Below are positions 34,380 through 47,200 of a DNA stretch of 64,000 nucleotides, piece by piece. Every line of letters starts with the position of its first letter. Within the stretch, counting starts at the first letter, position 1. This DNA comes from Clarkia xantiana subsp. parviflora (lineage: Eukaryota; Streptophyta; Magnoliopsida; Myrtales; Onagraceae), in the NCBI GenBank assembly GCA_036873135.1, contig JAPTYO010000022.1, positions 5,700,979-5,764,978 on the forward strand. Direction: 5' to 3'. Under the pieces are notes generated by a model. The model saw only the letters and a list, made by a program, of their open reading frames with translations, had not been told where the DNA came from and did not search any database. The position numbers and the translations under genes are program-made.

Positions 34380-35980
34380 ATGCCTTCTACTCGATCAATG
34401 GCGGCTGGCAAGAACAGAAGACAGGGACAATCCGGTGGTTCCCGTCACCCCGATGCAACGAATCTGAATTCAGTACCGGAACAAGAAGAAAACCAGAACC
34501 ATCCCCCGGCTGAGCTCTCCCAGACAGGGGGGCACAATGGATCGCATCCCGAAGATGTTGCCCCTCAACACCAGGGTAACAGGGGGCAGGAGGCTCCCCC
34601 AGCTGCAGATTTGACAAGGGCCGTGGCGGAGGCCATGCCCATGTTTCTGGCGGCTGTAGAGGCTCTCTTGGATCGGAGAGAGGCTGCGAGGAGGCAGGAG
34701 GAGATGCCCCCGTTGGAGGAAGCGACCCCGCCAACGGAGGGTCGGGACGCACAGGAAGCCCCGCCCTGAGGCCAGGACAGAGGTAGGGCAACTGGTCAGC
34801 CGGTAAGGTTCGTGGTTGATGGGCCAGGACCAGTACAGCACAGGACCATTCCCCTGAATGGTCCCATCACTCCCGACCAGGTGGTGAAGATCGTGAACAT
34901 CTGTATGGGAGAACAGAAGCCGCTGGTGTCGGAGCTGAGGGATCGATCCACTCATCCCTTCGTCCCCCGACTCATTGACACCCTAGCCCCGCCTGGGCTA
35001 GGCATCCCCACGATAAAGGAGTATGATGGCGAAGGAGATCCAGTTCGCCACGTCCAGAAGCACCTCATGGCGTGTCTGGGCCCCAAGTGAAGACATAGTG
35101 TGTACGTTGTTCCCGAACACACTGGGAGAAAGGGCCCTGACTTGGTTCTTTAGTCTGCCCCCAGGTTGCATCACTTGCTGGGCAGACATGCACGATCGAT
35201 TCATTCAGCAGTACCAGGGTCGGAGGCGTTTATTGAAGAGCGTGAGGTCCCTGACCCAGGTGGTGCAGAGGCCCGACGAATCGCTGGCTCATTATTACCA
35301 GCGGTACACAGCCAGCGTAGCAGAGATAGACGAAGAAATCTCGGAGGGCGAAACCATCCGCACCTTCATTCGGAACCTGACAGCCCCCTATGGCTCCGAC
35401 CTGATGCACAGCGTGGCTGAGAAGGCTGTGTGGAATATGGAGGCATTGCAGAAGAGGGTGAAGCGGCAGATCGATGTCCAGGAGTCAAAGATAGCCGCGG
35501 GAGAACTGGAGCCCCCAAAGTCGAACAAAGGGAAACAGTCAAGTAAACCCTTCGACGATCGTAAGTCAAAAGGTAAACCCGACAGTGGCAAGAATCGAGG
35601 ACGTCCGGATCGGAGGGACGACAGACGTTCTTCAAGGAAGGATAAGCGGGAGGATTTTGACATTCCTCTCAACTGCTCCATGGTGGAAGTGCTGACAGTC
35701 ATGGAACGACAAGGTATCTCCAAGTACCTCCCGAAGAAAGATGGAGAATTCTTGGGATCCCGCACGGATCGCTACTGTCGATTTCACCGCGCAAATGGTC
35801 ACGACACCAATCACTGTCGGGAACTGAAGAAGGAGATTGAAAAGCTAATCCAGAAGGGGAAGCTCAAGGAATTCGTCGGGGATAAGCGGTGTCGATCCCG
35901 CTCTCGGTCCCGATCGAGGTCCCGTTCCCGATCCCGCGATCGGTCCCCGAAGAAGAAGAGAACCGATCCAGAGTCATCCG
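34380..35980 (+). pseudogene. gag: Tat-2 gag
   Basis: Same start context as Tat-1 (ATG at 34380). It is broken by TGA at 34767-34769 (CGG in Tat-1) and by a net 5-nt loss near 35080. The zinc knuckle at 35776-35817 keeps all four ligands (C, H, H, C). The Arg-Ser tract begins at 35893. After the second break the frame runs on into protease without a stop. Confidence 0.9.
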
Positions 35981-38900
35981 GTGCTCGCAAGGAGAGACGA
36001 GTTATCAACGTGATTCATGGAGGATTTGCTGCTGGAGGTGATACCTCATCCGCCCGAGAGGTCTATGCCTCTAGGATCCCTACGGCGGTGGTACTGGGTA
36101 AGAGGTCCCGATCCTGGACCTTGAAAGAAGAGATGGTGATCTCCTTCTCGTCGGAGGACCTCATAGGCGTAGAGACTCCGCATGACGATGCCTTGGTGGT
36201 AACCTTGGATTTAGACGGGTTCGAAATGAAGAGGATTCTAATCGACGGGGGGAGCTCCTCCGACATCCTATTCATGGACGCGCTGGAGGCTATGGGGAAG
36301 ACGAAGAAAGACCTAAAGGAGGCAAACTTTCCGATGGTCGGGTTCTCTGGCTCAACCTCCTATCCGCTAGGAGTAATCACCCTACCAGTGGAGTTTGGTA
36401 GTGGGTGGAAATCAGAAAGGAGGAACGTGGAGTTTGTCGTGGTTGATTCCGCGGGGACCTACAATGCAATTATCGGGAGAACCACCATTAATCCTCTGAT
36501 GGCGGTTGCCTCGACTGTGCACCAGAAGATGAAGTTCCCGACCGACCACGGCGTCGGAGAGGTCAAGGGCGACCAGGTGGCTTCCCGAAAATGTTATGTT
36601 AATGCCACCCGGAGGAGGAGGCGAGAGGCCATGACTGTCCTCCAGACAGACACAGATCCCAGAGAAGAGTTTGGGCGTCCCGCCCCCGTAGAAGATCTGA
36701 AAGAAGTCGAGATCGACGGACCCCAGAGGAAGGTGAAAATCGGGTCTGCTCTGACGGAGGAGACAGCCCAAAATTGGTGGAGTTGTTGAAGGAGTTCAAG
36801 GAGCTGTTTGCCTGGTCCCCCAGCGATATGCCAGGAATCAGCCCCGATGTGATCGTACACGAGCTAAAGATAGACCCCGCGATCAAGCCTATCACACAGA
36901 AAAGGCGTCCGATGGGCACGGATAAGAAGATCGCGATCCAGCAGGAGGTGGGCAGGTTGCTCGATGCTGGGTTCATTAAGGAGCTTCGATTCCAGACTTG
37001 GGTTGCCAATCTAGTACTGGTGAAGAAGACTAACGGGAAATGGCGAATGTGTGTGGACTTCCGCGACTTGAACAAGGCTTGCCCTAAGGATTGCTATCCA
37101 CTCCCGAGGATCGACCAGCTGGTGTATGCCACGTCGGGACACGAGCTGTTGAGTTTCATGGATGCGTACTCAGGATACAACCAGATCAAAATGGCCAAGG
37201 AAGACGCTCCCCACACAGCGTTCTACGCGGACAGTGACATCTACCACTACGATGTCATGCCTTTCGGGTTGATCAATGCTGGGGCCACCTACCAACGGAT
37301 GGTGAACAAACTGTTTGGAGATATGCTGGGAGAAACCATGGAAGCTTACGTGGACGATATGCTGGTGAAATCCCGACAAGCCGAGGACCACGTACACAAC
37401 CTTACCATGGCATTTGAGCGGATGAGGCTCCATCAAGTCTGCTTGAACCCGACGAAATGCGCCTTCGGAGTCCACTCACGGAAATTCTTGGGCTTCATGG
37501 TGAGTCAGAGAGGAATTGAAGTGAATCCTGAGAAGTTGAGGGCAATCGAGGAGATGCAGTCTCCGATAAATCATCGGGAGGTGCAAGTGCTGAATGGCCG
37601 ACTAGCTGCAATGAATCGCTTCTTGTCCAAAGCCAGCCACCGATCAATGCCGTTTTTTGAAGTCTTGAGGGCCAACAAAAAATTCGAATGGACCGCCAAA
37701 TGTGAAGAGGCATTCAAGGCACTCAAGCAGCACCTTCGCACACTCCCGCCGCTGGCGAAACCGGTTCCAGGCGAGCCGCTCTTTATTTATTTGGCTGTTT
37801 CTGAATTTGCCATTAGCTCTGTGTTAGTAAAGATTGTCGAGGGTAATCAAGTCCCCGTCTATTATGTAAGCAAGGCATTTGCCAAATCTGAATTGAACTA
37901 CCCCGCCGTTGAGAAGTACCTCTTTGCGTTGATTATTACCGCTCGGAAGCTAAGGCCATATTTCCACGCACACGAGATCACTGTGCTAACGAACCAGCCT
38001 TTGAAGCATTTCTTGAACCGACCGGATGCGTCGGGGAGATTAGTGAAATGGGCAGTAGAGCTAAGCGAATTTCGCATACACTTCGCTCCGAGGACAGCCA
38101 TTAAGGGCCAAGCATTAGCAGACTTCATAGCAGAATCTACAGCCCCCGATCTGGAAGAAGCGGGCCCTGTAGAGGGGGCAACCACGGAGGTCCCGACAGA
38201 AGAACAACCAGAGAGGGCAGAGCAATCAGAACAGCCAAATGAAGAAAATACCTGGAAGATGTACACGGATGGCTCCGCGAGTTCAGACGGATCAGGAGCG
38301 GGCTTCTTGTTGATACCACCGGGTGAAGGTGAACCGCTCCGATATGCTTTGGCTTTAACATTCAAGGCCACAAACAACGAAGCGGAGTACGAAGCTCTTA
38401 TCACGGGCCTAAAAATCGCCAAAGGCACTGGAATCGATCACTTGAGAGTGAAGTGCGACGCAGCTTTTATCGTGAACCAGGTTCAAGGGCGATACGAAGC
38501 AAGGAGTCCGATAATGAAAAAGTATCTGCGAGAGGTACAAGCCCTAAGAGAGAGCTTCAAAAGCTTCGATATCGAGGCTATCCCGAGGGAGGAGAACGTA
38601 GAGGCAGACGCCTTGAGCAAATTTGCCCTGGGGGCACCTTTGGAAGAAAATCGGAAGGTACACTTCCTGGAGAAGGTGATCTTATCAAACATCGACCCAA
38701 CGCAGGTGTGCACCATTGAGACAGGATCGGAGGAAGAGCCCACCTGGATGACCACGATAGTCGCGTATCTGACTACGGGGGCAGTCCCCGAGGATAAGGT
38801 AGCAGCAGACAGGATATGTCGGATCGCGTCTAATTATGTGATACTGGACAATCAGCTGTACAAGAAGGGCTGGTTCTCGACTCCGTACCTGAAGTGTGTA

Positions 38901-39851
38901 GCAGAACCCGACACCAATCGAATCCTGAAGGAAATGCATGAGGGGGTCGCGGCATGTCACGAAGGGGCCCGATCCATCTTGAGGAAGGTGTTGAACTTAG
39001 GCTACTATTGGCCCACGATGAACAAAGAAGCAACGGCGTTGGTCCGATCATGCGACGCGTGCCAGAGGTACGCCCCGAGTATCGTGGCTCCGGCCGCCAA
39101 CCTGACATCCATCAAGAGCGCTTGGCCCTTCGCGCAGTGGGGCATCGACTTGGTGGGACCTCTTCCACAAGCACAAGGACAATGTAAGTATTTACTTGTA
39201 GCTATCGATTACTTTTCGAAATGGATAGAGGCGAAGGCATTGGCCAGAACAACGGGGAACCAGATCGTCAAGTTCCTCCAAACCCACATAGTGTCCAGAT
39301 ACGGGATTCCTAAGGTGGTAATCAGCGACAATGGCCTGAAGAAGAGGGTCTATGCCTTGAAGGGCAAGTGGCTGAACGAACTGGAAAATGTGCTTTGGGC
39401 TGTTAGAACGACACCCAAACGATCAACAGGGGAGACTCCGTTTGGCCTCGTTTATGGCACGGAAGCTGTCGCCCCTGTGGAGGTAGCTGTGGCATCCCAT
39501 CGGATGAGATATTTCGAGCCCCTAACGAACGATGAAGTGAGAGGTCTGGACTTGGACCTACTCGAAGAGAAAAGGCGGGAAGCCGATGAAGTCCAAGCTC
39601 GAATGCGCTTAGGGACGGCCAGATACTACAATCGGCGAGTGAATTCCCGACAATTCTTTGTCGGGGAGCTGGTTTGGCGTCGCAACGAGTTCACCCTTTT
39701 GGATCGAATCAACAAGATGTCACCAAAATGGGAAGGACCTTATAAGGTCGTGGGGATGCCAGCTCCGAACGCATACAAGTTGGAAGACCTCGATGGCAGA
39801 ACGTTAAAGCATTCTTTTAGTGGCGAACACTTGAAGAAATACCATGCTTGA
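35981..39851 (+). pseudogene. pol: Tat-2 pol, integrase core deleted
   Basis: Protease Asp at 36244-36246. A 1-nt loss in an A run (36770-36773) shifts the frame between protease and RT; from 36774 the frame is open for 1025 codons. RT keeps YVDD (37347-37358), and both RNase H domains and the integrase zinc finger are present. The integrase lacks 129 bp relative to Tat-3 at 39331-39335. The loss is flanked by ATGGC on both sides and removes the segment from just after the second catalytic Asp through the catalytic Glu. The frame is kept but the enzyme must be inactive. Confidence 0.93.
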
Positions 39852-40860
39852 AGAAAGTCGCCTTAAGTGGTGCCCGATAAAGTCGCCTTAAGTGGTGCCC
39901 GATGTAAAATCGCCTTAAGTGGTGTATGCTGTTTATCGTTTAATTCGATGTAAGCCAATCTTATGCCGTCAATAAATAAAGAGGTTGCTTCCAAATAAGA
40001 GTTGTCCTTAGATTTATGCTAAGTGTAAAAGACGACTTCAGTGGTGCATGAGAAAAGTCGCCTTCAGTGGTGCACGAAAAAAGCCGCCTTCAGTGGTGCA
40101 CGAGAAAAGTCGCCTTCAGTGGTGCACGAGAAATGTCGCCTTCAGTGGTGCACGAGGAAAGTCGCCTTAAGTGGTGCACAATACTTAGATTTATTCTAAG
40201 TATCCGAAAGTCGCCTTAAGTGGTGCACAACACTTAGATTTATTCTAAGTATCCGAAAGTCGTCTTAAGTGATGCCCGAGAAAAGACGCCTTAAGTGGTG
40301 CACAATACTTAGATTTATTCTAAGTATCCGAAAGTCGCCTTAAGTGGTGCACAACACTTAGATTTATTCTAAGTATCCGAAAGTCGTCTTAAGTGATGCC
40401 CGAGAAAAGACGCCTTAATTGGTGCACAATACTTAGATTTATTCTAAATATCCGAAAGTCGTCTTAAGTGATGCATGGAACTAAGTCGCATTAAGTGGTG
40501 CGCATAATTAAGTCGTCTTAAGTGATGCACGATTCTTAGATTTACTCTAAGTAATATAAAGTCGTCTTAAGTGATGCATGGAATTAAGCCGCCTTTAGTG
40601 GTACAAGTTATTAAATCGTCGGGAAAGACGTACGAGAATTTCTTAAGTGTCGAGGTTTCGACTGCTAAGAATTAAGTCGCCTTGAGTGGTGCACAATCTT
40701 TAGGTTTATCCTAAGTAGTAATTAAAGTCGTCTTAAGTGATGCACTCGATATTAAGTCGCCTTAAGTGGTGCAAGTTATTAAATCGTCGGGAAGGACGTA
40801 CGAGAATGTCTTAAGTGTCGAAGTTTCGACTTAAGCACGTATAAGTAAAGTCACTCGGAG
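39852..40860 (+). repeat. Tat-2 3' short-repeat array
   Basis: The longest of the three arrays. Same CGCC-TTAAGT-GGTG units as Tat-1, with blocks of the TTCAGT loop variant near 40025-40160. Several higher-order units of about 120 bp contain an ACTTAGATTTATTCTAAGT hairpin (40190-40450). The paired variant CGTC...GATG occurs six times. An AATAAA lies at about 39971-39980. Confidence 0.9.
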
Positions 40861-40968
40861 AAGTGCAACAAAAGATCGGAACTAGAGAGGTTTGATATTG
40901 ATAAGGGCTCAAGGGCCCGACGACAACACAAGAGAAGAAGATACAAGGACTCTAAAAGATAAAAATAT

Positions 40969-41924
40969 TCAAGCTTGGTCCTTGTCGGCAGCATTGGCAG
41001 CAGCTGGGTCCGCGGAGTCGGTAGCAGAGGGATCCGCAGGATTGGCTTCGGGAGGATTGACTATCGGGGCGTCCGTACTTGGAAGTTCAGAAGCGTCTTT
41101 GACAATTACGGGGGTACTCCCCCCATCACTCTCCTCGGAAAGAGCAAAGTACTTCTTCGCAAAGGGTGCGAGGGAAGGAGACTTGTCGAAGTTGATAGCG
41201 TCCCCGTACTCCAGGTGGAGCTCCTCAACCGCATTGAAGAGAGTGTTCTCCACCTCCGTGCCAAAGAACTTCATGGCATCAGCTTGGAAGCCCTCAGACC
41301 TCCGATAGTCCTCCCGGCCCTTTGCCTCCGCTTCAGCCAGCTGCGCAGGAAACCCCGCGATTAGCTCCTCCAAAGCCTTCTTCTCAAGGACCAGTTGGTC
41401 CTCGGCAGCCTTCTTCTCCTGGGTCAGCCAATCCACAACTGCTCCCCGCTCCTGCCGCTCTTGCCTCAAGAGCCCCTCAAAGTCCGCGATCTGCTGCTGA
41501 AGGTTCCGAATCTTCTGATTGAGGACAGCCAGCTCTTTGGCAAGCTTCCCCCGTGAAGACTGGGAGGCCTTGAGATCCGCCTGAAGCTGCTCGCGGACCC
41601 CTCGGTCCCGCTCCCGGGCCTCATCATAGGCAATAACATACCCGATGAGGCGATTGTAGTCCCCGAGCTCCTGCAATAAGAAGGAAAAGTGTTAATGAAC
41701 AAACGACCCGATCTATCATCAACAAGAAAGAAGCAAAGTCTCACCTCTACGCGGCGCACAGCCATATCCCTGATGTCCCGCTGCATATGCGTCCGATTGA
41801 GGTAAATCGGATGCCGCATAGAAGGCAGAATAGAACCCGCCAGCAGATGCAGGGCCAGCTCCTGGTCCTGTTCCCCTTGTGTGAGCGGGACTCCCTGAAG
41901 CGTCTGAATAGGAGTCCAGGGGGC
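40969..41924 (-). pseudogene. Tat-2 antisense gene, 3' part (exon 4 and end of exon 3)
   Basis: Exon 4 (40969-41670, 234 codons with stop) encodes a long coiled coil rich in Glu, Gln and Lys, starting ELGDYNRLIGY, followed by an Asp/Pro/Ala-rich tail. An intron of 74 bp (41671-41744, GT-AG, phase 0) separates it from the last 58 codons of exon 3 (41745-41924), where Tat-3 interrupts the gene. No stop or frameshift is seen. The 5' part is at 50785-52544. Confidence 0.75.
41920..41924. repeat. Tat-3 target-site duplication (GGGGC)
   Basis: GGGGC before the Tat-3 5' LTR is repeated at 50785-50789. Taking one copy away restores the exon 3 frame of the Tat-2 antisense gene. Confidence 0.9.
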
Positions 41925-42621
41925 TGATGGGTCCGACTACAGCCGTCAGGCCCTTTAACGGCGAGGAAACGGCAAACAGGCCCACCAGGCCCAGAGTAAG
42001 GGTCAAGATGACCTAGGAGAAGGGTCCCGATGAAGGGAGTCCCGACGAAGCAAGGTCCCGACAGAGTCGGTCCCGACAGTGGAGCTGGAAGCTCCCGATG
42101 AGAAGCCTTTAAGTAGGCCCCGATGATGAATCCCTGAGAATGATTGGCCCTGTCACGATGACGAGGGGCCCCGAGCGGTGACACAACGAGATAACTCTGG
42201 AGTCCCCGACGGGAGTCGGGACTCGTTATCAGAGGATAAAGCCAAGATATGCGGGGCGTGGCCGAGATACGCGGAACGTGGTTAAGATACACGGAGCGTG
42301 GCCGAGATACGCGGGGCATGGCTAAGATACGCGAGATCACGTACGAGATATGCGGGATACGGGCTAACCACCCCTAACGGTTCGCCAGGTACCTGAGGCA
42401 TCTCTTTGCCTATAAAAGGGCAGGAGGTCACCTCAGATCACTTACGTTGAGTTGAATACACTTTGATATCTGTTACTTGCCAGTCAGACGAAGTACTCAT
42501 TTAAGCATCGGAGAGGGATTCTGGGTCACCGCCCGGTCTATCCCCTCTTGCAGGATTGCGTGGAGCAAAGGAGCTAGGATTGCCGTCAAGATCCGTACCG
42601 GAGTTCCACCGTGATCCAACA
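41925..42621 (+). mobile_element. Tat-3 5' LTR
   Basis: 697 bp, TGATGGG to CCAACA, TATA box at 42411-42418, 20-bp U3 repeats from about 42243. The primer-binding site starts at 42623. Confidence 0.93.
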
Positions 42622-42657
42622 TTGGCGCCGTCTGTGGGAATCAAACAAAAAGCTGAT

Positions 42658-44270
42658 ATGCCTTCTACTCGATCGATGGCGGCTGGCAAGAACAGAAGAG
42701 GACAATCTGGTGGTTTCCCGTCACCCCGCTGCAACGAACCTGAATTCAGTACCAGAACAAGGGGAAAACCAGAACCATCCCCCGGCTGAGCTCTCCCAGA
42801 CAGGGGGGCACAATGGATCGCATCCCGAAGATGTTGCCCCTCGACACCAGGATAACAGGGGGCAGGAGGCTCCCCCAGCTGTAGATTTGACGAGGGCCGT
42901 GGCAGAGGCCATGCCCATGTTTTTGGCGGCTGTAGACGCTCTCTTGGACCGAAGAGAGGCTGCGAGGAGGCAAGAGGAGATGCCCCCGCTGGAGGAAGCA
43001 ACCCTACCAACAGAGGGTCGGAACGCGCAGGAAGCCCCGCCCCAAGGCCAAGACAGAGGCAGGGCAACTAGTCAGCCGGAGAGGTTCGTGGTTGACGGGC
43101 CAGGACCAGTACAACACAGGACCATTCCCCTGAATGGTCCCATCACTCCCGACCAGGTGGTAAAGATCGTGAACATCTGTATGGGAGAACAGAAGCCGCT
43201 GGTGTCGGAGCTAAGGGATCGATCCACTCATCCCTTCGTTCCCCGACTAATAGACACCCTCGCCCCGCCTGGGCTGGGTATCCCGAGATTAAGGAATATG
43301 ATGGCGAAGGAGATCCAGTCCGTCATGTCCAGAAGCATCTTATGGCGTGTCTGGGTAGAGCCCCGAATGAAGATATAGTGTGTACACTGTTCCCAAACAC
43401 ACTTGGAGAAAGAGCCCTGACCTGGTTCTTTAGCCTGCCCCCAGGCTGCATTACCTGTTGGGCGGACATGCACGACCGCTTCATCCGACAATACCAGGGC
43501 CGCAGACGTTTGTTGAAGAGCGTGAGGTCCCTAACCCAGGTGGTGCAGAGGCTCGAGGAGTCGCTGGCACACTATTACCAGCGGTACACCGCCAGCGTAG
43601 CAGAGATAGACGAGGAAATCTCGGTGGGCGAGACCATCCGCACCTTTATTCGGAACCTGACAGCCCCCTATGGCTCCGACCTGATGCACAGCGTGGCTAA
43701 GAAAGCTGTGTGGAATATGGAAGCATTACAGAAGAGGGTGAAGCGGCAGATCGATGTCCAGGAGTCAAAGATAGCCGCGGGAGAATTGGAGCCCCCAAAA
43801 TCGAATAAAGGGAAGCAGGCGAGCAAGCCTTTCGACGATCGTAAGTCAAAGGGCAAACCCGAGGGCAGTCGGGACCGAGGTCGCTCTGGTCGGAAGGACG
43901 ACAGACGTTCTTCAAGAAAAGACAAGCGGGAGGATTTTGACATCCCTCTCAACTGCTCCATGGCGGAAGTGCTGACAGTCATGGAACGACAAGGTATCTC
44001 CAGGTACCCCCCGAAGAAAGATGGAGAATTCCTGGGTTCCCGCACAGATCGCTATTGTCGGTTTCACCGCGCAAATGGCCACGACACCAATCATTGTCGG
44101 GAGCTGAAGAAGGAGATTGAAAAGCTAATCCAGAAGGGAAAGCTCAAGGAGTTCGTTGGGGACAAACGATGACGGTCCCGCTCTCGGTCCCGATCGCGGT
44201 CCCGTTCCCGATCCCGCGATCGGTCCCCGAAGAAGAAGAGAACTGATCCAGAGTCATCCGGTGTTCGCAA
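42658..44270 (+). pseudogene. gag: Tat-3 gag
   Basis: ATG at 42658. It lacks one Gln codon near 42699 and is then broken by a 1-nt insertion near 42715 (TTCCC to TTTCCC), a 1-nt loss near 43285, and TGA at 44170-44172 replacing a Cys codon just before the Arg-Ser tract. The zinc knuckle (44056-44097) is complete. Confidence 0.9.
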
Positions 44271-47200
44271 AGAAAGACGAGTCATCAACGTGATTCATGG
44301 AGGATTTGCTGCTGGAGGTGATACCTCATCCGCCCGAGAGGTTTACGCCTCTAGGATTCCTACGGCGGTGGTGCTAGGTAAGAGGTCTCGATCTTGGACC
44401 TTGAAAGAAGAGATGGTAATCTGCTTCTCGTCGGAAGACCTCATAGGCGTGGTGACCCCGCACGACGATGCCTTAGTAGTAACTTTGGACGTAGACGGGT
44501 TCGAGATGAAGAGAATTCTAATTGACGGAGGGAGCTCCTCCGACATTCTATTCATGGACGCGCTGGAAGCTATGGGAAGACGAAGAAAGATCTAAAGGAG
44601 GCAAACTTCCCGATGGTCGGGTTCTCTGGCTCAACCTCATACCCGCTAGGAGTGATCACCTTACCAGTGGAGTTTGGTAGCGGGTGGAAATCAGAAAGGA
44701 GGAACGTGGAGTTTGTCGTGGTTGATTCCGCGGGGACCTACAACGCAATTATCGGGAGAACCACCATCAATCCCCTGATGGCGGTTGCCTCGACTGTGCA
44801 CCAGAAGATGAAGTTCCCGACTGACCACGGGGTCGGAGAGGTCAAGGGAGACCAGGTGGCTTCCCGAAAATGCTATGTTAATGCCACCCGGAGGAGGAGG
44901 CGAGAGGCCATGACTATCCTCCAGACAGACACAGATCCCAGAGAAGAGTTTGGGCGTCCCGCCCCCGTAGAAGATCTGAAAGAAGTCGAGATCGACGGAC
45001 CCCAGAGGAAGGTGAAAATCGGGTTTGCTCTACCTGAGGAGACAGCCCAAAAATTGGTGGAGTTGCTGAAAGAGTTCAAAGAGCTGTTTGCCTGGTCCCC
45101 CAGCGATATGCCAGGAATCAGCCCCGACGTGATCGTACACGAGCTGAAAATAGACCCCGCGATCAAGCCTATCACACAGAAAAGGCGTCCGATGGGCACG
45201 GATAAGAAGATCGCGATCCAACAGGAGGTGGGCAGGTTGCTCGATGCTGGTTTCATTAAGGAGCTCCGATTCCAGACTTGGGTTGCCAACCCAGTGCTGG
45301 TGAAGAAGACTAACGGGAAGTGGCGAATGTGCGTGGACTTCCGCGACTTGAACAAGGCTTGTCCAAAGGATTGCTATCCACTCCCGAGGATTGACCAGCT
45401 GGTGGATGCTACATCGGGACATGAGCTGTTAAGTTTCATGGATGCGTATTCAGGCTACAACCAGATCAAGATGGCCAAAGAAGACGCCCCCCACACAGCG
45501 TTCTATGCAGACAGCGACATCTATCACTACGATGTCATGCCTTTCGGGTTGATCAATGCCGGGGCAACCTACCAGCGGATGGTGAATAAGCTGTTTGGAG
45601 ATATGCTAGGAGAAACCATGGAAGCCTACGTGGATGATATGCTGGTGAAGTCCCGACAAGCCGAGGATCACGTGCACAACCTGACCATGGCATTTGAGCG
45701 GATGAGGCTCCATCAAGTTCGTCTGAACCCGACGAAATGCGCCTTCGGAGTCCACTCAGGGAAATTTTTGGGCTTCATGGTAAGCCAAAGAGGAATTGAA
45801 GTGAACCCTGAGAAGCTGAGGGCAATCGAGGAGATGAAGTCTCCGATAAACCATCGGGAGGTGCAAGTACTGAATGGCCGACTAGCTGCAATGAACCGCT
45901 TCCTATCCAAAGCCAGCGACCGATCAATGCCGTTTTTTGAAGTCTTGAGGGCCAACAAAAAATTTGAATGGACCGCCAAATGTGAAGAGGCATTCCAGGC
46001 ACTAAAGCAGCACCTTCGCACACTCCCGCCGCTGGCAAAACCGGTTCCAGGCGAGCCGCTCTTCCTTTATTTGGCCGTTTCTGAATTTGCCATTAGCTCT
46101 GTGTTAGTAAAGGTTGTCGAGGGTAATCAAGTCCCCGTCTATTATGTAAGCAAGGCATTTGCCAAATCTGAATTGAACTATCCCGCCGTTGAGAAGTACC
46201 TCTTTGCGTTGATAATTACTGCTCGTAAGCTAAGGCCATATTTCCACGCACACGAGATCACTGTGCTAACGAACCAGCCTTTGAAGCATTTTTTGAACCG
46301 ACCGGATGCGTCGAGGAGATTGGTGAAATGAGCAGTAGAGCTCAGTGAGTTTCGAATACACTTTGCTCCAAGAACGGCCACCAAGGGCCAGGCATTGGCG
46401 GACTTTATAGCAGAATCTACAGCCCCCGATCTAGAAGAAACGGGCCATGTAGAGGGGGCAACCATGGAGGTCCCGACAGAAGAACAACCAGAGAGGGCAG
46501 AGCAATCAGAACAGCCAAACAAAGAAAATACCTGGGAGATGTACACGGACGGCTCCGCGAGTTCAGACGGGTCAGGAGCGGGCTTTTTGTTGATACCACC
46601 AGGTGAAGGTGAACCTCTCCGATATGCCTTGGCTTTAACATTCAAGGCCACAAACAACGAAGCGGAGTATGAAGCTCTTATCACGGGCCTAAAAATTGCT
46701 AAAGGCACTGGAATCGATCACTTGAGAGTGAAGTGCGACGCAGCGTTAATCGTGAACCAAGTTCAAGGGCGATACGAAGCAAGGAGTCCGATAATGAAGA
46801 AGTATCTGCGAGAGGTACAAGCCCTGAGAGAGAGCTTCAAAAGCTTCGATATCGAGGCTATTCCGAGGGAGGAGAACGTAGAGGCAGACGCCTTGAGCAA
46901 ATTTGCCCTGGGGGCACCCTTAGAAGAAAGTCGGAAGGTGCACTTCCTGGAGAAGGTGATCTTATCAAACATCGACCCCACGCAGGTGTGCACCGTTGAA
47001 GCAAAATCGGAGGAGGAGCCCACTTGGATGACCCCGATAGTCGCGTATCTGACTACGGGGGCAGTCCCCGAGGATAAGGTAGCAGCAGACAGGATATGTC
47101 GGATCACGTCTAATTATGTGATGCTGGACAATCAGCTGTACAAGAAGGGCTGGTTCTCGACTCCGTACCTGAAGTGTGTAGCAGAACCCGACACCAACCG

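Noticed and set aside
39852..40860. Short regularly spaced repeats looking like a CRISPR array
   Set aside because: The repeats and the spacers are both repetitive, spacing is irregular, no cas genes are present, and the setting is a plant retrotransposon 3' region.
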